Positions 17,766 through 26,835 of a stretch of DNA of 64,000 bases are shown piece by piece. The notes below the pieces were generated by a model. It saw nothing but the letters and a program-made list of their open reading frames with translations. It was not told the origin of the DNA and did not search any database. Position numbers and translations under genes: made by a program. The stretch is from Flavobacteriia bacterium (GTDB lineage Bacteria > Bacteroidota > Bacteroidia > Flavobacteriales > Weeksellaceae): positions 1 through 64,000 of the forward strand of contig JAECQR010000006.1 in the NCBI GenBank assembly GCA_015999765.1, written 5' to 3'. Within the stretch, counting starts at the first letter, position 1; each line of letters opens with the position of its first letter.

Positions 17766-18238
17766 TAATTTTTTTTGGTACCGTAAAAATAGAGCGAATG
17801 AGAATCAATATTTACACCAAATGCGCTTTCAATTGCTTCTTTAATTCCCTGAATTCTAGGGTCGCAGAACTCGATAATTTCTTCGATTTCCTTGTCGGAA
17901 CCTTTCTTATAAATCACCAAATGATCGTGTTGCTTATCAAAATATGATTTTTCGTAAGAAGATGATGTAAGTGTTTTCTCACCAAACTGGTGTTTCCGGA
18001 TGAGACCCGCATCCAGAAAAATTTCGATGGTATTGTAAATAGTCGCTTTGGAGACATGATACTTTTTCTGCATCATAAGCAGATAAAGATCATCTACATT
18101 AAAATGATGCTCCATAGAATAGATTTCCTCCAGAATGGTGTAGCGTTCCGGTGTATTTCTAAAACCTTTTTCTAGAAGATACTGTCTTAAAACTTCTTTA
18201 ATTGTAGTTATATTAATGTCTTTCTGTTTCGTGTCCAT
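17765..18238 (-). CDS. Fur family metalloregulator
   Basis: A 157-residue winged-helix repressor. FRNTPERYTILEEIY and KYHVSKATIYNTIEIFLDAGLI form the DNA-binding domain. HDH (about residue 106), the glutamate of EIIEF and the histidine of DSHSLYFYG are the usual regulatory metal ligands. The structural CxxC zinc pairs of many Fur proteins are absent; a single Cys follows EIIEF. Which metal or peroxide signal it senses cannot be told. The ATG at 18238 is preferred over the TTG at 18241. It overlaps ostA by one base and has an inverted repeat over its promoter, which suggests autoregulation. Confidence 0.9.
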   Translation of the reverse strand: MDTKQKDINITTIKEVLRQYLLEKGFRNTPERYTILEEIYSMEHHFNVDDLYLLMMQKKYHVSKATIYNTIEIFLDAGLIRKHQFGEKTLTSSSYEKSYFDKQHDHLVIYKKGSDKEIEEIIEFCDPRIQGIKEAIESAFGVNIDSHSLYFYGTKKN

Positions 18239-18254
18239 CAAATAAAATTATATG

Positions 18255-18285
18255 CAAATTTAGGGATTTCATTCTAAATGAAATC
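18255..18285 (-). promoter_or_regulatory. fur promoter with an inverted-repeat operator candidate
   Basis: On the minus strand TAAATTTG (18262-18255) is a perfect -7 box, 16 nt before the fur ATG. Directly upstream lies an inverted repeat of 9-bp arms with a 3-nt centre (GATTTCATT / AATGAAATC, 18265-18285). It fills the spacer and -33 region. A bound repressor there would block transcription, which fits an autoregulatory Fur-family site. Confidence 0.65.
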
Positions 18286-18329
18286 GTGGGTGGTGTGGGA
18301 AGATTCCCAACCTGAAGCCTAAAAAATTC

Positions 18330-20321
18330 TTAAGAATTATAATGTTTAAAATCTACCTGCTGAATCTTTTTGGTAACTACTTTCTGGTCCAGAAGCGGCG
18401 CTGATTCTACCACCACGTTATGCGCAGAGACGCCCCATGCCTTGAAATCGTCGCTTCCAATATATTTAACGAAATTATAAATGTTAAGCGTGATTTTTTC
18501 TTTCACCGTCAGCAGCGTATCGTTGATATACGTATTATCAATGATGATATATTTAAGGTCAGGCGGAATATTATGTGCCCGGAGCGAAGGATGGCTGCTT
18601 CGGGATGGGATGCTTCCTTCCTCCATCATATCGGCTAAAACCTGATCAAAATAATCATTAATCCTTCTGTCAATTTTGAAACCCAAAAGGAAATTGATCC
18701 GGTAAATGGTTCCCGGCATTATTTCGTCAACGGTGTATTTATACGTAAACGGATCTTCCTGATTCACAATGTTAAGGATAAAGTAATGATCTGCTCTTTT
18801 TGGCTGTTTACGGAGAATTGAATAGATAATTTTTGATTCAATTTCATCATCCTTTTTCGCACGGCTAAGAAATGCTAAGTTGGTCGCGTACTTAGGTATC
18901 GTTTCATCCAGTTTTAAATCTTTAATGATCGAAACATATTTATCGAGCTTAACGAATTTGATAAATTTGGATTTGATCAGGCGCCCATTGTACCACGCAT
19001 ACATACACACGGCAATAAAACCTCCCAGAACTATGGTAAGCCAACCCCCATCAAAGAATTTAATCACATTTGCATAGAAAAACCCTAATTCAATTAGTAA
19101 GTAAAGTCCCAGAAATCCGAAAGCAAAAATTTTATTAACCCTGCTTCTGTTGAGCCAGTAAAACAACAGCGTGGTGGTCATCAGCATCGTAATCGTGATG
19201 GTTAATCCGTAAGCAGCCTCCATCAGTTCAGAGTGCTGAAAGTAGATGACCACAATAAAACAAAGCACCATTAAACCCCAGTTAATGCGCGGTATATACA
19301 TTTGACCTTTAATTCCGGAGGGATAATCGATTTGCTGGTTTGGCCAGAATGAAACCGACATCGCTTCGGAAAACATCGTAAAAGAACCAGTAATCACCGA
19401 CTGACTTGCAATAATGGCAGCGGCAGTTGCGAGTATAACACCCGGTAAAATTGCCCATACCGGCATGATTCCGAACATTGGATTAATTCCCTGAGCGACT
19501 AAATGATGATTATCCAGAAGCCAGGCACCCTGACCCAGATAATTTAAAATAAGCATTATTTTGACGAAAATCCAACTTACCCGTATATTCTGTTTTCCGC
19601 AATGTCCCAGATCAGAATATAAAGCCTCAGCTCCGGTTGTACACAGAAAAACCGCACCCATAATCACAATCGCACTCGGCGAATGGGTAATTAAATTGTA
19701 CGCATAATAAGGATTGAAAGATTTAAGAATATCCAGATGATCGAAAATATGCATGGACCCAAATATTCCCAGGACGAGGAACCAAACCACCATCACCGGA
19801 CCGAAAAACTTACCGATAGAGGCCGTTCCGAACTGCTGAATAAAAAAAACGATCGCTAAAATAATCAATGTGATCGCAACTACTGGCGTTTCGGGGTTGT
19901 AAATTTTCAAACCTTCTACAGCAGACATTACGGTAAGTGAGGGTGTAATAACGCTGTCGGCGACCAGTGTAGAGGCACCGATTATGGCAACTACGTAGAG
20001 CCATTTCTTTTTGAGCCTTTTTACGAGTGAATAAAGAGAAAGAATTCCGCCTTCACCTTTATTATCGGCTCGCAGGGCGATAATTACGTATTTTAACGTT
20101 GTTTGTAAGGTCAGTGTCCAGATAATACATGAGAGTGCACCTTCTATGTATTCGTCGAATGGCATATTTCCACCGTCCTTTCGCGCGTTCACAATTGCCT
20201 TCATTACGTAAAGGGGCGATGTTCCGATATCTCCGAAAACAATTCCCAGTGAAACTAAAACTCCCATGGCGGTAAGTTTCTTGGTATCGAAATGATGCCC
20301 ACCGATAACTACATCTGACAT
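18330..20321 (-). CDS. kup: KUP/HAK/KT family potassium transporter
   Basis: A 663-residue K+ uptake permease, probably proton-coupled. The family opening GVVFGDIGTSPLYV-like sequence (LGIVFGDIGTSPLYVMKA) is near residue 21. About twelve transmembrane helices fill the first ~440 residues, followed by a cytoplasmic C-terminal domain. DNKGEGGILSLYSLVKR near residue 91 and TTGAEALYSDLGHCGK near 228 are conserved KUP segments. It stands alone, between the fur-like gene and pdhB on the same strand. Confidence 0.95.
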   Translation of the reverse strand: MSDVVIGGHHFDTKKLTAMGVLVSLGIVFGDIGTSPLYVMKAIVNARKDGGNMPFDEYIEGALSCIIWTLTLQTTLKYVIIALRADNKGEGGILSLYSLVKRLKKKWLYVVAIIGASTLVADSVITPSLTVMSAVEGLKIYNPETPVVAITLIILAIVFFIQQFGTASIGKFFGPVMVVWFLVLGIFGSMHIFDHLDILKSFNPYYAYNLITHSPSAIVIMGAVFLCTTGAEALYSDLGHCGKQNIRVSWIFVKIMLILNYLGQGAWLLDNHHLVAQGINPMFGIMPVWAILPGVILATAAAIIASQSVITGSFTMFSEAMSVSFWPNQQIDYPSGIKGQMYIPRINWGLMVLCFIVVIYFQHSELMEAAYGLTITITMLMTTTLLFYWLNRSRVNKIFAFGFLGLYLLIELGFFYANVIKFFDGGWLTIVLGGFIAVCMYAWYNGRLIKSKFIKFVKLDKYVSIIKDLKLDETIPKYATNLAFLSRAKKDDEIESKIIYSILRKQPKRADHYFILNIVNQEDPFTYKYTVDEIMPGTIYRINFLLGFKIDRRINDYFDQVLADMMEEGSIPSRSSHPSLRAHNIPPDLKYIIIDNTYINDTLLTVKEKITLNIYNFVKYIGSDDFKAWGVSAHNVVVESAPLLDQKVVTKKIQQVDFKHYNS

Positions 20322-20406
20322 TTTTAGTAATATTTAATGCGCAAATTTAGATTAAAAACCAATTCGCGCATCTTTTTTTCCCGGATATGTGAAGTTCGGA
20401 CCAAAA

Positions 20407-20428
20407 AAAACTCCCATTCGGGAGTTTT
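20407..20428 (-). terminator. Terminator after pdhB
   Basis: A 9-bp stem (AAAACTCCC / GGGAGTTTT, 4-nt loop), followed on the minus strand by a T-run, placed directly after the pdhB stop. Confidence 0.9.
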
Positions 20429-20431
20429 AAT

Positions 20432-21421
20432 TTATGCTTTAATGTACATTGCTTTTTTAATTTCTTCCTTCACTTTCTCAAGTTTCGGGAACCATTCTGC
20501 AAACAGTGCGGCAGAATAAGGTGCTGGAGCATCTGGAGTAGTAATTCTCTTGATAGGCGCATCCAGATAATCAAATGCTTTCTGCTGAATCATATAAGTG
20601 ATTTCTGAAGATACAGAACCAAATGGCCAGGCTTCTTCTAAAACAACCAGTCGGTTTGTCTTCTTAACTGAAGCGATAATGGTATCAAAATCGAGCGGAC
20701 GAACCGTTCTAAGGTCGATTACTTCAACAGAAATCCCTTCTTTCTCCATATCTTCAGCCGCCTGCATCGCAAGTTTCATAATCTTACCGAAGGAAACTAA
20801 AGTAACATCTATACCTTCTTTTTTGATGTCGGCTTTTCCGATTGGGATATAATATTCTTCTTCAGGAATTTCCATTTTGTCGCCATACATCTGCTCCGAC
20901 TCCATGAAAATTACGGGATCATTATCCTGAATTGCACTTTTCAACAATCCTTTTGCATCATAAGGGTTAGAAGGAACGATCACTTTAAGACCAGGTGTAT
21001 TGGCAAACCAGCTTTCCAGAGCTTGCGAGTGCGTTGCACCCAATTGACCTGCAGAAGCTGTAGGACCACGGAACACGATTGGGCAATTCCACTGGCCTCC
21101 GCTCATCTGGCGGATTTTTGCTGCGTTATTGATGATCTGATCGATCCCAACGAGAGAAAAGTTGAACGTCATGTATTCTACAATCGGTCTGTTTCCGTTC
21201 ATTGCTGAACCTACTGCAATTCCTGTAAAACCAAGTTCCGCGATTGGCGTATCAATAACTCTTTTAGGTCCGAATTCATCGAGCATACCTTTTGATGCTT
21301 TGTAAGCACCATTGTATTCTGCAACTTCTTCACCCATCAGGTAGATTGATTCGTCTTTACGCATTTCTTCGCTCATTGCCTGGGCAATCACTTCACGAAA
21401 AGTATATTCCTTCATATTCAT
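20432..21421 (-). CDS. pdhB: Pyruvate dehydrogenase E1 component, beta subunit
   Basis: A 329-residue beta subunit of the thiamine-diphosphate E1 heterotetramer that decarboxylates pyruvate to feed acetyl-CoA synthesis. YTFREVIAQAMSEEM opens it, and GEEVAEYNGAYKASKGML (about residue 26), RVIDTPIAELGFTGIAVG and EEAWPFGSVSSEI are conserved. The alpha subunit and E2/E3 genes are not in this window, so the complex is encoded in more than one locus. The in-frame ATG at 21415 (MKEYTF) is an equally good start. It has its own terminator. Confidence 0.95.
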   Translation of the reverse strand: MNMKEYTFREVIAQAMSEEMRKDESIYLMGEEVAEYNGAYKASKGMLDEFGPKRVIDTPIAELGFTGIAVGSAMNGNRPIVEYMTFNFSLVGIDQIINNAAKIRQMSGGQWNCPIVFRGPTASAGQLGATHSQALESWFANTPGLKVIVPSNPYDAKGLLKSAIQDNDPVIFMESEQMYGDKMEIPEEEYYIPIGKADIKKEGIDVTLVSFGKIMKLAMQAAEDMEKEGISVEVIDLRTVRPLDFDTIIASVKKTNRLVVLEEAWPFGSVSSEITYMIQQKAFDYLDAPIKRITTPDAPAPYSAALFAEWFPKLEKVKEEIKKAMYIKA

Positions 21422-21482
21422 TGAAAAATTAGACTACAAAAGTAAAGATTTTTTCCCAAACCTTCAGATGATAAACGACATA

Positions 21483-21512
21483 AAAAAAGCAATCCTTTTG
21501 AATTGCTTAATT
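21483..21512 (-). terminator. Terminator after the DUF2147 gene
   Basis: A short hairpin with a 7-bp perfect outer stem (AAGCAAT / ATTGCTT) preceded by an A-run on the plus strand, which gives a T-tail on the minus strand. Confidence 0.7.
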
Positions 21513-21531
21513 ATAATTTTATACGGAAATG

Positions 21532-21951
21532 TTACTTAACTTTATGCCAGGTTTGGCTTCTTCCGATCAGTGAAAATCCAATATAACCTCTTACATTTAG
21601 TTTGTCACCACTTCTGGTAATGGTACATTTATATGTTTTTCCTGTTTTGGGATCAGTAATTGTCCCTCCGGTAAATTCACTTCCATCTTTAGACAGGCCT
21701 CTCACCACTTCCATACCGAGAATTGGCTTGTTCTTTCTGTCATCTTTACAGTCAACACAATTTGGGTTTGCAGGTTTTATTAAAAGCTGGGTTACTTTAC
21801 CGTAATATTTACCATCAGATTTCTTAAAAATTTCTACGATAGACTTTTCCTGCCCTGTTTCATCATCGATGGTCTTCCATTTTCCTTCGATTTGAGCATA
21901 AGAAAGAGTTGCAAAAAACATCGCAACAAAAGCGAAAATTATTTTTTTCAT
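21532..21951 (-). CDS. DUF2147 domain secreted protein
   Basis: A 139-residue exported protein with a signal peptide ending at about YAQ. The body GKWKTIDDETGQEKSIVEIF, GKYYGKV, NPNCVDCKDDRKNKPILGM and GRSQTWHKV matches DUF2147, a small beta-barrel-like periplasmic domain. It carries a CxxC (CVDC) pair within the NPNCVDC segment. Function unknown. It is monocistronic, with a terminator behind it. Confidence 0.9.
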   Translation of the reverse strand: MKKIIFAFVAMFFATLSYAQIEGKWKTIDDETGQEKSIVEIFKKSDGKYYGKVTQLLIKPANPNCVDCKDDRKNKPILGMEVVRGLSKDGSEFTGGTITDPKTGKTYKCTITRSGDKLNVRGYIGFSLIGRSQTWHKVK

Positions 21952-22080
21952 TTTATAAAATATTTAAATTTTTATTTGGATAAATGTAATTAAAAAAAGT
22001 TAAACACCAAATCTTTAATTATTCATCACATACTTTTACAGCCTAATTCCAAAACCTTTAAATTTAAACATTCGTTTAAT

Positions 22081-24003
22081 TTACTGAAGTTTGCGGTTGA
22101 TTACCCGATCCATATAATCCTGATACCACGCTTTGGCTTTCAGCTCGCCCAGTGTGATTTCCGGAGTATTTATTTTACCTAAAAGATTATTCTCATATCC
22201 CAAATCCTGCAATGCATAGATACCAGTAAAGTTTTTACCGTCGAACAGATAAATATAATTGCCAATCATAAACTGCTCCACTCCGCTGGAGTTTACGATC
22301 AGATAATCTTCTTTCTTATCGGAAACCAAGCTTCTTCCCCAACTTCGGATCTTCCTGTTGTAACCCATCAGATCAGCTAACGTGGGGTAAATATCCATTT
22401 GCTGGGTTGGAGTAGTGATTTCCCCTTTTAAATTATATTTTGGATTCGGGGAATAAAAAAGAATCGGAACAGCAAAACGGTTCATCGCTTTTTCATATTC
22501 GGGATAAGCAACCTGATTGGTATGATCGGCCACCATTACAAAAATCGTGTTCTGATACCACGGCATCTTTTTGGCGGTTTCGAAAAACTGTTTCAGCGCG
22601 TAATCGGTATAACGTATAGGTTCGTGAATTTCAAGCGGACCTTTTTTGAATTTTCCAGAGTATTTTTCCGGAACTTTGAAGGGATGATGAGACGAAACTG
22701 AAAACATCGTTGCCATAAACGGTAATTTCTTTGTATTCAGCGTTTTTGCAAAATACTGAAAGAACGACTCGTCCCAGATTCCCCATATTCCGTCGAAATC
22801 TGCGTCGTTATTATACTCGGTTTTTCCGTAATAGTGTTTAAAACCCAAAATATTTCCAAATCCCATAAAACCCATCGAACCATTCGGTGCGCCGTGAAAG
22901 AATGAAGTGTCGTAGCCCATTTCGTTCGCGACAGAAACCACTGACTGTATTTTCTGGTTCGAATATGGTGAACTTGTAAAAGCGTCTTTCAATGTGGGAA
23001 TCCCCGCCAGAATAGAACTCATTCCGTGAATCGACTGCCGCCCGTTGGCAAATGCGTTGGTTGCGATTAAACTCTGCGTTGCTAAACTGTCGAAAAACGG
23101 CGTATAGGAAACAAAATCTTTAATCTTCATGTTCTTATTAAACGCGCCGGAATATTCTTTACTGAAACTTTCGAGAATAAAAATCACCACGTTTGGTTTT
23201 GGCTCCGGTCCTTCCCTTTCATAGATTTTATAAGGCTTTATGTTCTGCTCAATAAACTTCTCATCCACAAACTTAACTTCCTGAAAGTTGTTGGTGTTCA
23301 TTGTTCGGAAGAACGAGAAAACACTGTTCAAAACTACATTTGCCTGAAGCGGATTCTTCACATGCCGGTTCGCATCGACCAGATTGATCGGGCGCGTGGA
23401 ATGCTTAAAATCACCACGGATTCCGCCAATAACCAGCGCTGCAACTACGCACAAACTTACAACGGAAGAAACAAAATAAACCCATTTTTTCTCCGGTTTC
23501 CGTTCTGTTACTTTCACCTTTTTATAAAGAAAAATCCAGAGTAAGATCAGAATTATAAACCATACAATCACAAAAGGATGCTCCACAACTGAAACAAAAA
23601 ACACCTTGCCAATATTTTTTTCATGCTGAGCCACGTGCATAGCGGCCATTGTAAGTCTCGCCTGCGAGAATTTGTAGTACACAAAATCACCGAAATTCAT
23701 TCCGTACGCAATTCCATTGGTGATGAAATAAAGATAGAAAAGGAACTTCTGATAATATTTCTTTGTATTGATGACCAATGGCAGCAAACTCAGCAAAATG
23801 AAAAGCGAATTCACATAAAGAATTGCCGTAGTATCAAAAGCGGTTCCGTGATATGCGATGTTGAAATAATCTGATGCCGAATCGATCCTGATTAAACCTC
23901 TGTTGAAAAACCAAAACAGCAGCCTCGCAATCTGATAAAATACAAATGCCAGAAAAATCCTGTAAAAAAGTGCTGTAATTTCCTGTAATCTAATTTCCTT
24001 CAT
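22081..24003 (-). CDS. LTA-synthase-like sulfatase-fold membrane protein
   Basis: A 640-residue protein with about five N-terminal transmembrane helices (up to about residue 195) and a periplasmic alkaline-phosphatase-superfamily domain. Metal and catalytic landmarks are VVIFILESFSKEYSG (Glu), GRQSIHG where LtaS has its Thr nucleophile, SSHHPF and VADHTN (Asp-His). Relatives transfer phosphoglycerol or phosphoethanolamine to glycans or lipids. Gram-negative bacteria lack lipoteichoic acid, so an envelope lipid or glycan is the likelier acceptor. It is divergent from pssA. Confidence 0.9.
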   Translation of the reverse strand: MKEIRLQEITALFYRIFLAFVFYQIARLLFWFFNRGLIRIDSASDYFNIAYHGTAFDTTAILYVNSLFILLSLLPLVINTKKYYQKFLFYLYFITNGIAYGMNFGDFVYYKFSQARLTMAAMHVAQHEKNIGKVFFVSVVEHPFVIVWFIILILLWIFLYKKVKVTERKPEKKWVYFVSSVVSLCVVAALVIGGIRGDFKHSTRPINLVDANRHVKNPLQANVVLNSVFSFFRTMNTNNFQEVKFVDEKFIEQNIKPYKIYEREGPEPKPNVVIFILESFSKEYSGAFNKNMKIKDFVSYTPFFDSLATQSLIATNAFANGRQSIHGMSSILAGIPTLKDAFTSSPYSNQKIQSVVSVANEMGYDTSFFHGAPNGSMGFMGFGNILGFKHYYGKTEYNNDADFDGIWGIWDESFFQYFAKTLNTKKLPFMATMFSVSSHHPFKVPEKYSGKFKKGPLEIHEPIRYTDYALKQFFETAKKMPWYQNTIFVMVADHTNQVAYPEYEKAMNRFAVPILFYSPNPKYNLKGEITTPTQQMDIYPTLADLMGYNRKIRSWGRSLVSDKKEDYLIVNSSGVEQFMIGNYIYLFDGKNFTGIYALQDLGYENNLLGKINTPEITLGELKAKAWYQDYMDRVINRKLQ

Positions 24004-24105
24004 TCTGTGTGATAAAAATAATCGCGCAAATTTACATTAAATTCATATTTCGTTAAGCTTTAGTTTTTTGTTGAAATCCGGCAGGCAGATTTTTAATAAA
24101 AGCCT

Positions 24106-24113
24106 TACTTTTG
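24106..24113 (+). promoter_or_regulatory. -7 box directly before pssA
   Basis: TACTTTTG matches TAnnTTTG. Only 5 nt separate it from the pssA ATG, so the transcript may begin at or next to the start codon. Confidence 0.55.
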
Positions 24114-24118
24114 CTCCT

Positions 24119-24832
24119 ATGAACTTTATTAAAAACAATTTGGCCAACGCGTTTACGCTGGCGAATTTATATTCAGGTAGTATTGGCGTCATCCACTTAC
24201 TGGCGGGCAATTACCATATTACTGCCATTTGTATCATCCTATCTCTGGTTCTGGATTTCTTCGACGGATTTATTGCAAGAGCCATGAAATCGAATTCTAA
24301 TCTCGGGGCACAACTGGATTCGCTTGCCGATATGGTGAGTTTTGGCCTTTTGCCAGGACTGGTTATTTACAAAGCTTTAGAACCATTCGGAGCCCAGTTT
24401 TTGGGAACTGATTTACCTTTCGAAATTAAATATTTCGCCCTTTTCATCACTTTATTTTCATGTTTAAGGCTTGCGATTTTTAATCTTGATGAAGAGCAGA
24501 CATATTATTTTAAAGGTTTAAATACACCTTCAAACACCATACTGATTTTCGGTCTTTACTATGCCTTTTTAGAATCTGGAAGTTTTTCATTTCTGTTTGA
24601 AAATTCACTCCTTCTGATTCTTTTCACGGTGATCTCTTCGTGGCTTTTGGTTTCCCCGATTAAAATGATCGCGATGAAATTTAAATCCATGAAAATGCAG
24701 GATAATTATCCAAAAATCGCATTGCTTATCGGCGCCATCCTGATCCTGATTATTTTTAAAACAGTAGGAATACCATTGGTGATTCTTTATTATATGCTTA
24801 TTTCGCTTATTTTTCAGAAACAGCTGAAATAA
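24119..24832 (+). CDS. pssA: CDP-diacylglycerol--serine O-phosphatidyltransferase
   Basis: Makes phosphatidylserine, the precursor of phosphatidylethanolamine, from CDP-diacylglycerol and serine. The 237-residue membrane protein carries a perfect CDP-alcohol phosphotransferase motif D-G-x2-A-R-x8-G-x3-D-x3-D starting at DGFIAR (about residue 48), plus about seven helices. The start at 24119 (MNFIKNNLANAFTLANLYSG) is typical; the open frame upstream to 24068 would cross the promoter. It is the first gene of a plus-strand run continuing with the exonuclease. PssA is preferred over other CDP-alcohol enzymes because of the NAFTLANLYSG opening. Confidence 0.92.
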   Translation: MNFIKNNLANAFTLANLYSGSIGVIHLLAGNYHITAICIILSLVLDFFDGFIARAMKSNSNLGAQLDSLADMVSFGLLPGLVIYKALEPFGAQFLGTDLPFEIKYFALFITLFSCLRLAIFNLDEEQTYYFKGLNTPSNTILIFGLYYAFLESGSFSFLFENSLLLILFTVISSWLLVSPIKMIAMKFKSMKMQDNYPKIALLIGAILILIIFKTVGIPLVILYYMLISLIFQKQLK

Positions 24833-24875
24833 AGACGGACATTAAACCTCAGATGACACTTTTTCAACTTTAAAA

Positions 24876-25640
24876 ATGAATTTAAAACTTTATAAACCGC
24901 TCTGCATCTTCGATTTAGAAACTACCGGAACCAATGTCGCAAAAGACAGAATCGTAGAAATCAGCATTTTGAAAGTCAATCCCGACGCTTCGCGCGAAAG
25001 CAGAACATGGCTTGTAAATCCGGAAATGTATATCCCGAAAGAATCCACAGCCATTCACGGAATTAGTGACGATGATGTTAAAAACTCACCAAAATTCAGC
25101 GAGATTGCCTCGAAAGTGATGGAAATGATTGCAGGTACGGATTTGGGAGGCTTCAACTCTAACCGGTTTGATGTTCCGCTTTTGGCTGAAGAACTTTTAA
25201 GAGCAGGAATCGATTTCGATTTGAGTAAATTTAAACTGGTGGACGCGCAAACAATTTTCCATAAAATGGAACCCAGAAATTTAACGGCTGCCTACAAATT
25301 CTACTGTAAAAAAGAGCTGGAAAATGCGCATTCTGCGGAGGCTGATGTGTTGGCAACCTTTGAAGTTCTCGACGCACAGGTTGGTCATTATGAAGATTTA
25401 CCAAATGAAATCGCGGCTTTAAGTGAATTTTCTTCGCATCATAAATTTGCAGATTTGGCCGGTTTTATCGCCTTTGATGAAGACGGAAAAGAGGTTTTCA
25501 GCTTCGGAAAATATAAAGGACAGCGGGTGAAAGATGTATTCCAGAAAGATTTGGGATATTACGGCTGGATTCAGAATGCTGATTTCCCATTATATACGAA
25601 GAAAGTTCTGACAGGAATTCAATTAAGATCTAAATTCTAA
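24876..25640 (+). CDS. DEDDh 3'-5' exonuclease (DNA polymerase III epsilon-like)
   Basis: A 254-residue exonuclease. Motif I is IFDLETTG (about residues 11-18), motif II is GFNSNRFDVPLL near residue 88, and motif III is the H-x4-D of HSAEADV near residue 145. The C-terminal part (FGKYKGQRVKDVF) resembles the small domain found behind exonuclease domains in this family. It could act in DNA repair or RNA/DNA end trimming; it is not the replicative epsilon by context. It lies 43 nt after pssA and 17 nt before the FAH gene. Confidence 0.9.
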   Translation: MNLKLYKPLCIFDLETTGTNVAKDRIVEISILKVNPDASRESRTWLVNPEMYIPKESTAIHGISDDDVKNSPKFSEIASKVMEMIAGTDLGGFNSNRFDVPLLAEELLRAGIDFDLSKFKLVDAQTIFHKMEPRNLTAAYKFYCKKELENAHSAEADVLATFEVLDAQVGHYEDLPNEIAALSEFSSHHKFADLAGFIAFDEDGKEVFSFGKYKGQRVKDVFQKDLGYYGWIQNADFPLYTKKVLTGIQLRSKF

Positions 25641-25657
25641 ATTTCATCCAATAAATT

Positions 25658-26266
25658 ATGAAAATCATCTGCATCGGCCGTAATTACGCTGAACACGCTA
25701 AAGAACTCGGTAATGAAATCCCTGAAAATCCCGTGATTTTCATGAAGCCCGACACGGCAATTCTAAAAAAGGGTTCGGATTTTTATATTCCCGAATTTTC
25801 TGATGATGTGCATTATGAACTCGAAGTAGTGCTGAAAATCTCCAAAGGAGGAAAATACATTCAGGAAGATAAAGCCTCAAATTACTTCGATGAAATCGGT
25901 TTGGGAATTGATTTCACTGCGAGAGATTTACAGAGTAAGTTGAAAGAAAAAGGCCTTCCTTGGGAATTGGCAAAAGGTTTCGACGGAAGCGCTGTTGTTT
26001 CAGAATTTTATAAAAAAAGCGATTTCGATATGCAGAACCTGAATTTTTCTTTAATGAAGAACAAAGAAAAAGTTCAGGACGGTAATACTTCCATGATGAT
26101 TTTCTCGCCGGAAAAAATTATCGCATTCGCATCGCAGTACTTCACCTTAAAAACCGGAGATCTTATCTTTACCGGAACACCGAAAGGCGTGGGTAACGTT
26201 GGTGAAAACGATATTCTGCAGGTTTTTCTGGAAAATGAAAAAGTGCTGGATCTTAGAATTCAATAA
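25658..26266 (+). CDS. Fumarylacetoacetate hydrolase family protein
   Basis: A 202-residue single-domain FAH protein like human FAHD1 (acylpyruvase/oxaloacetate decarboxylase). It begins MKIICIGRNYAEHAKELGN. The metal-binding glutamates are in HYELEVVLKI (about residue 52) with the Asp of IDFTARDLQ near 88, and GDLIFTGTPKGVG near 168 is conserved. The substrate could be acylpyruvate, oxaloacetate or a similar beta-diketo acid. It sits in a run with the exonuclease and the universal stress gene. Confidence 0.92.
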   Translation: MKIICIGRNYAEHAKELGNEIPENPVIFMKPDTAILKKGSDFYIPEFSDDVHYELEVVLKISKGGKYIQEDKASNYFDEIGLGIDFTARDLQSKLKEKGLPWELAKGFDGSAVVSEFYKKSDFDMQNLNFSLMKNKEKVQDGNTSMMIFSPEKIIAFASQYFTLKTGDLIFTGTPKGVGNVGENDILQVFLENEKVLDLRIQ

Positions 26267-26321
26267 ACCGCTTGACCGTTTGCCGAAAGTTTCGTAACTT
26301 TAAGGAACAAAAATTAGAATC

Positions 26322-26756
26322 ATGATCAACATCGTATTACCTGTAGATTTTTCCGACGCAACCGACCGACTTATTGAGGGCGCAGTAAAATTTGCAAAAG
26401 AAACAAAAGGAAAAATATGTCTTATTCATGTAGCTCCCGCTGATATTGGCTTTGCGATCGGCGACATGGGATTTCAGTATTTCCCGGAGGTGGAACAGAA
26501 TGAAATTAAAGATGAACTGTTGCGGCTCAACGCCATTGAGCAGAGGATTATTGCTCAGGATATCGATTGCGAACACTTACTGAAACAGGGTGCGGCCGGT
26601 GACATTATTCTGGAATATGCTAAACAGAAAAACGCCGGTTACATTGTAATGGGTTCACACGGGCGAAGCGGGATTTATGATGTCTTTGTCGGCAGTTTGA
26701 CCAAAGAACTTACACGGCGGTCAACGATTCCTGTATTGGTGATCCCGATTCATTAA
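26322..26756 (+). CDS. Universal stress protein (UspA family)
   Basis: A 144-residue single-domain Usp. VLPVDFSDATDRLIEGAVKFA is the N-terminal strand and helix. The nucleotide-binding signature GSHGRSGIYDVFVGSLTKEL (G-2x-G-9x-G-S/T) is complete near residue 112, so ATP binding is likely. It acts in the cytoplasm in general stress survival. It is the last gene of the plus-strand run and ends before a strong bidirectional terminator. Confidence 0.93.
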   Translation: MINIVLPVDFSDATDRLIEGAVKFAKETKGKICLIHVAPADIGFAIGDMGFQYFPEVEQNEIKDELLRLNAIEQRIIAQDIDCEHLLKQGAAGDIILEYAKQKNAGYIVMGSHGRSGIYDVFVGSLTKELTRRSTIPVLVIPIH

Positions 26757-26777
26757 AACTTAATGACAGTAGATAAC

Positions 26778-26810
26778 AAAATCCCGAAATTCCATAAATT
26801 TCGGGATTTT
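26778..26810. terminator. Bidirectional terminator between usp and the DUF6341-like gene
   Basis: A 14-bp perfect stem (AAAATCCCGAAATT / AATTTCGGGATTTT, 5-nt loop) between two convergent genes. Confidence 0.92.
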
Positions 26811-26835
26811 ATATGAAGATAAGTATCAATTATTC

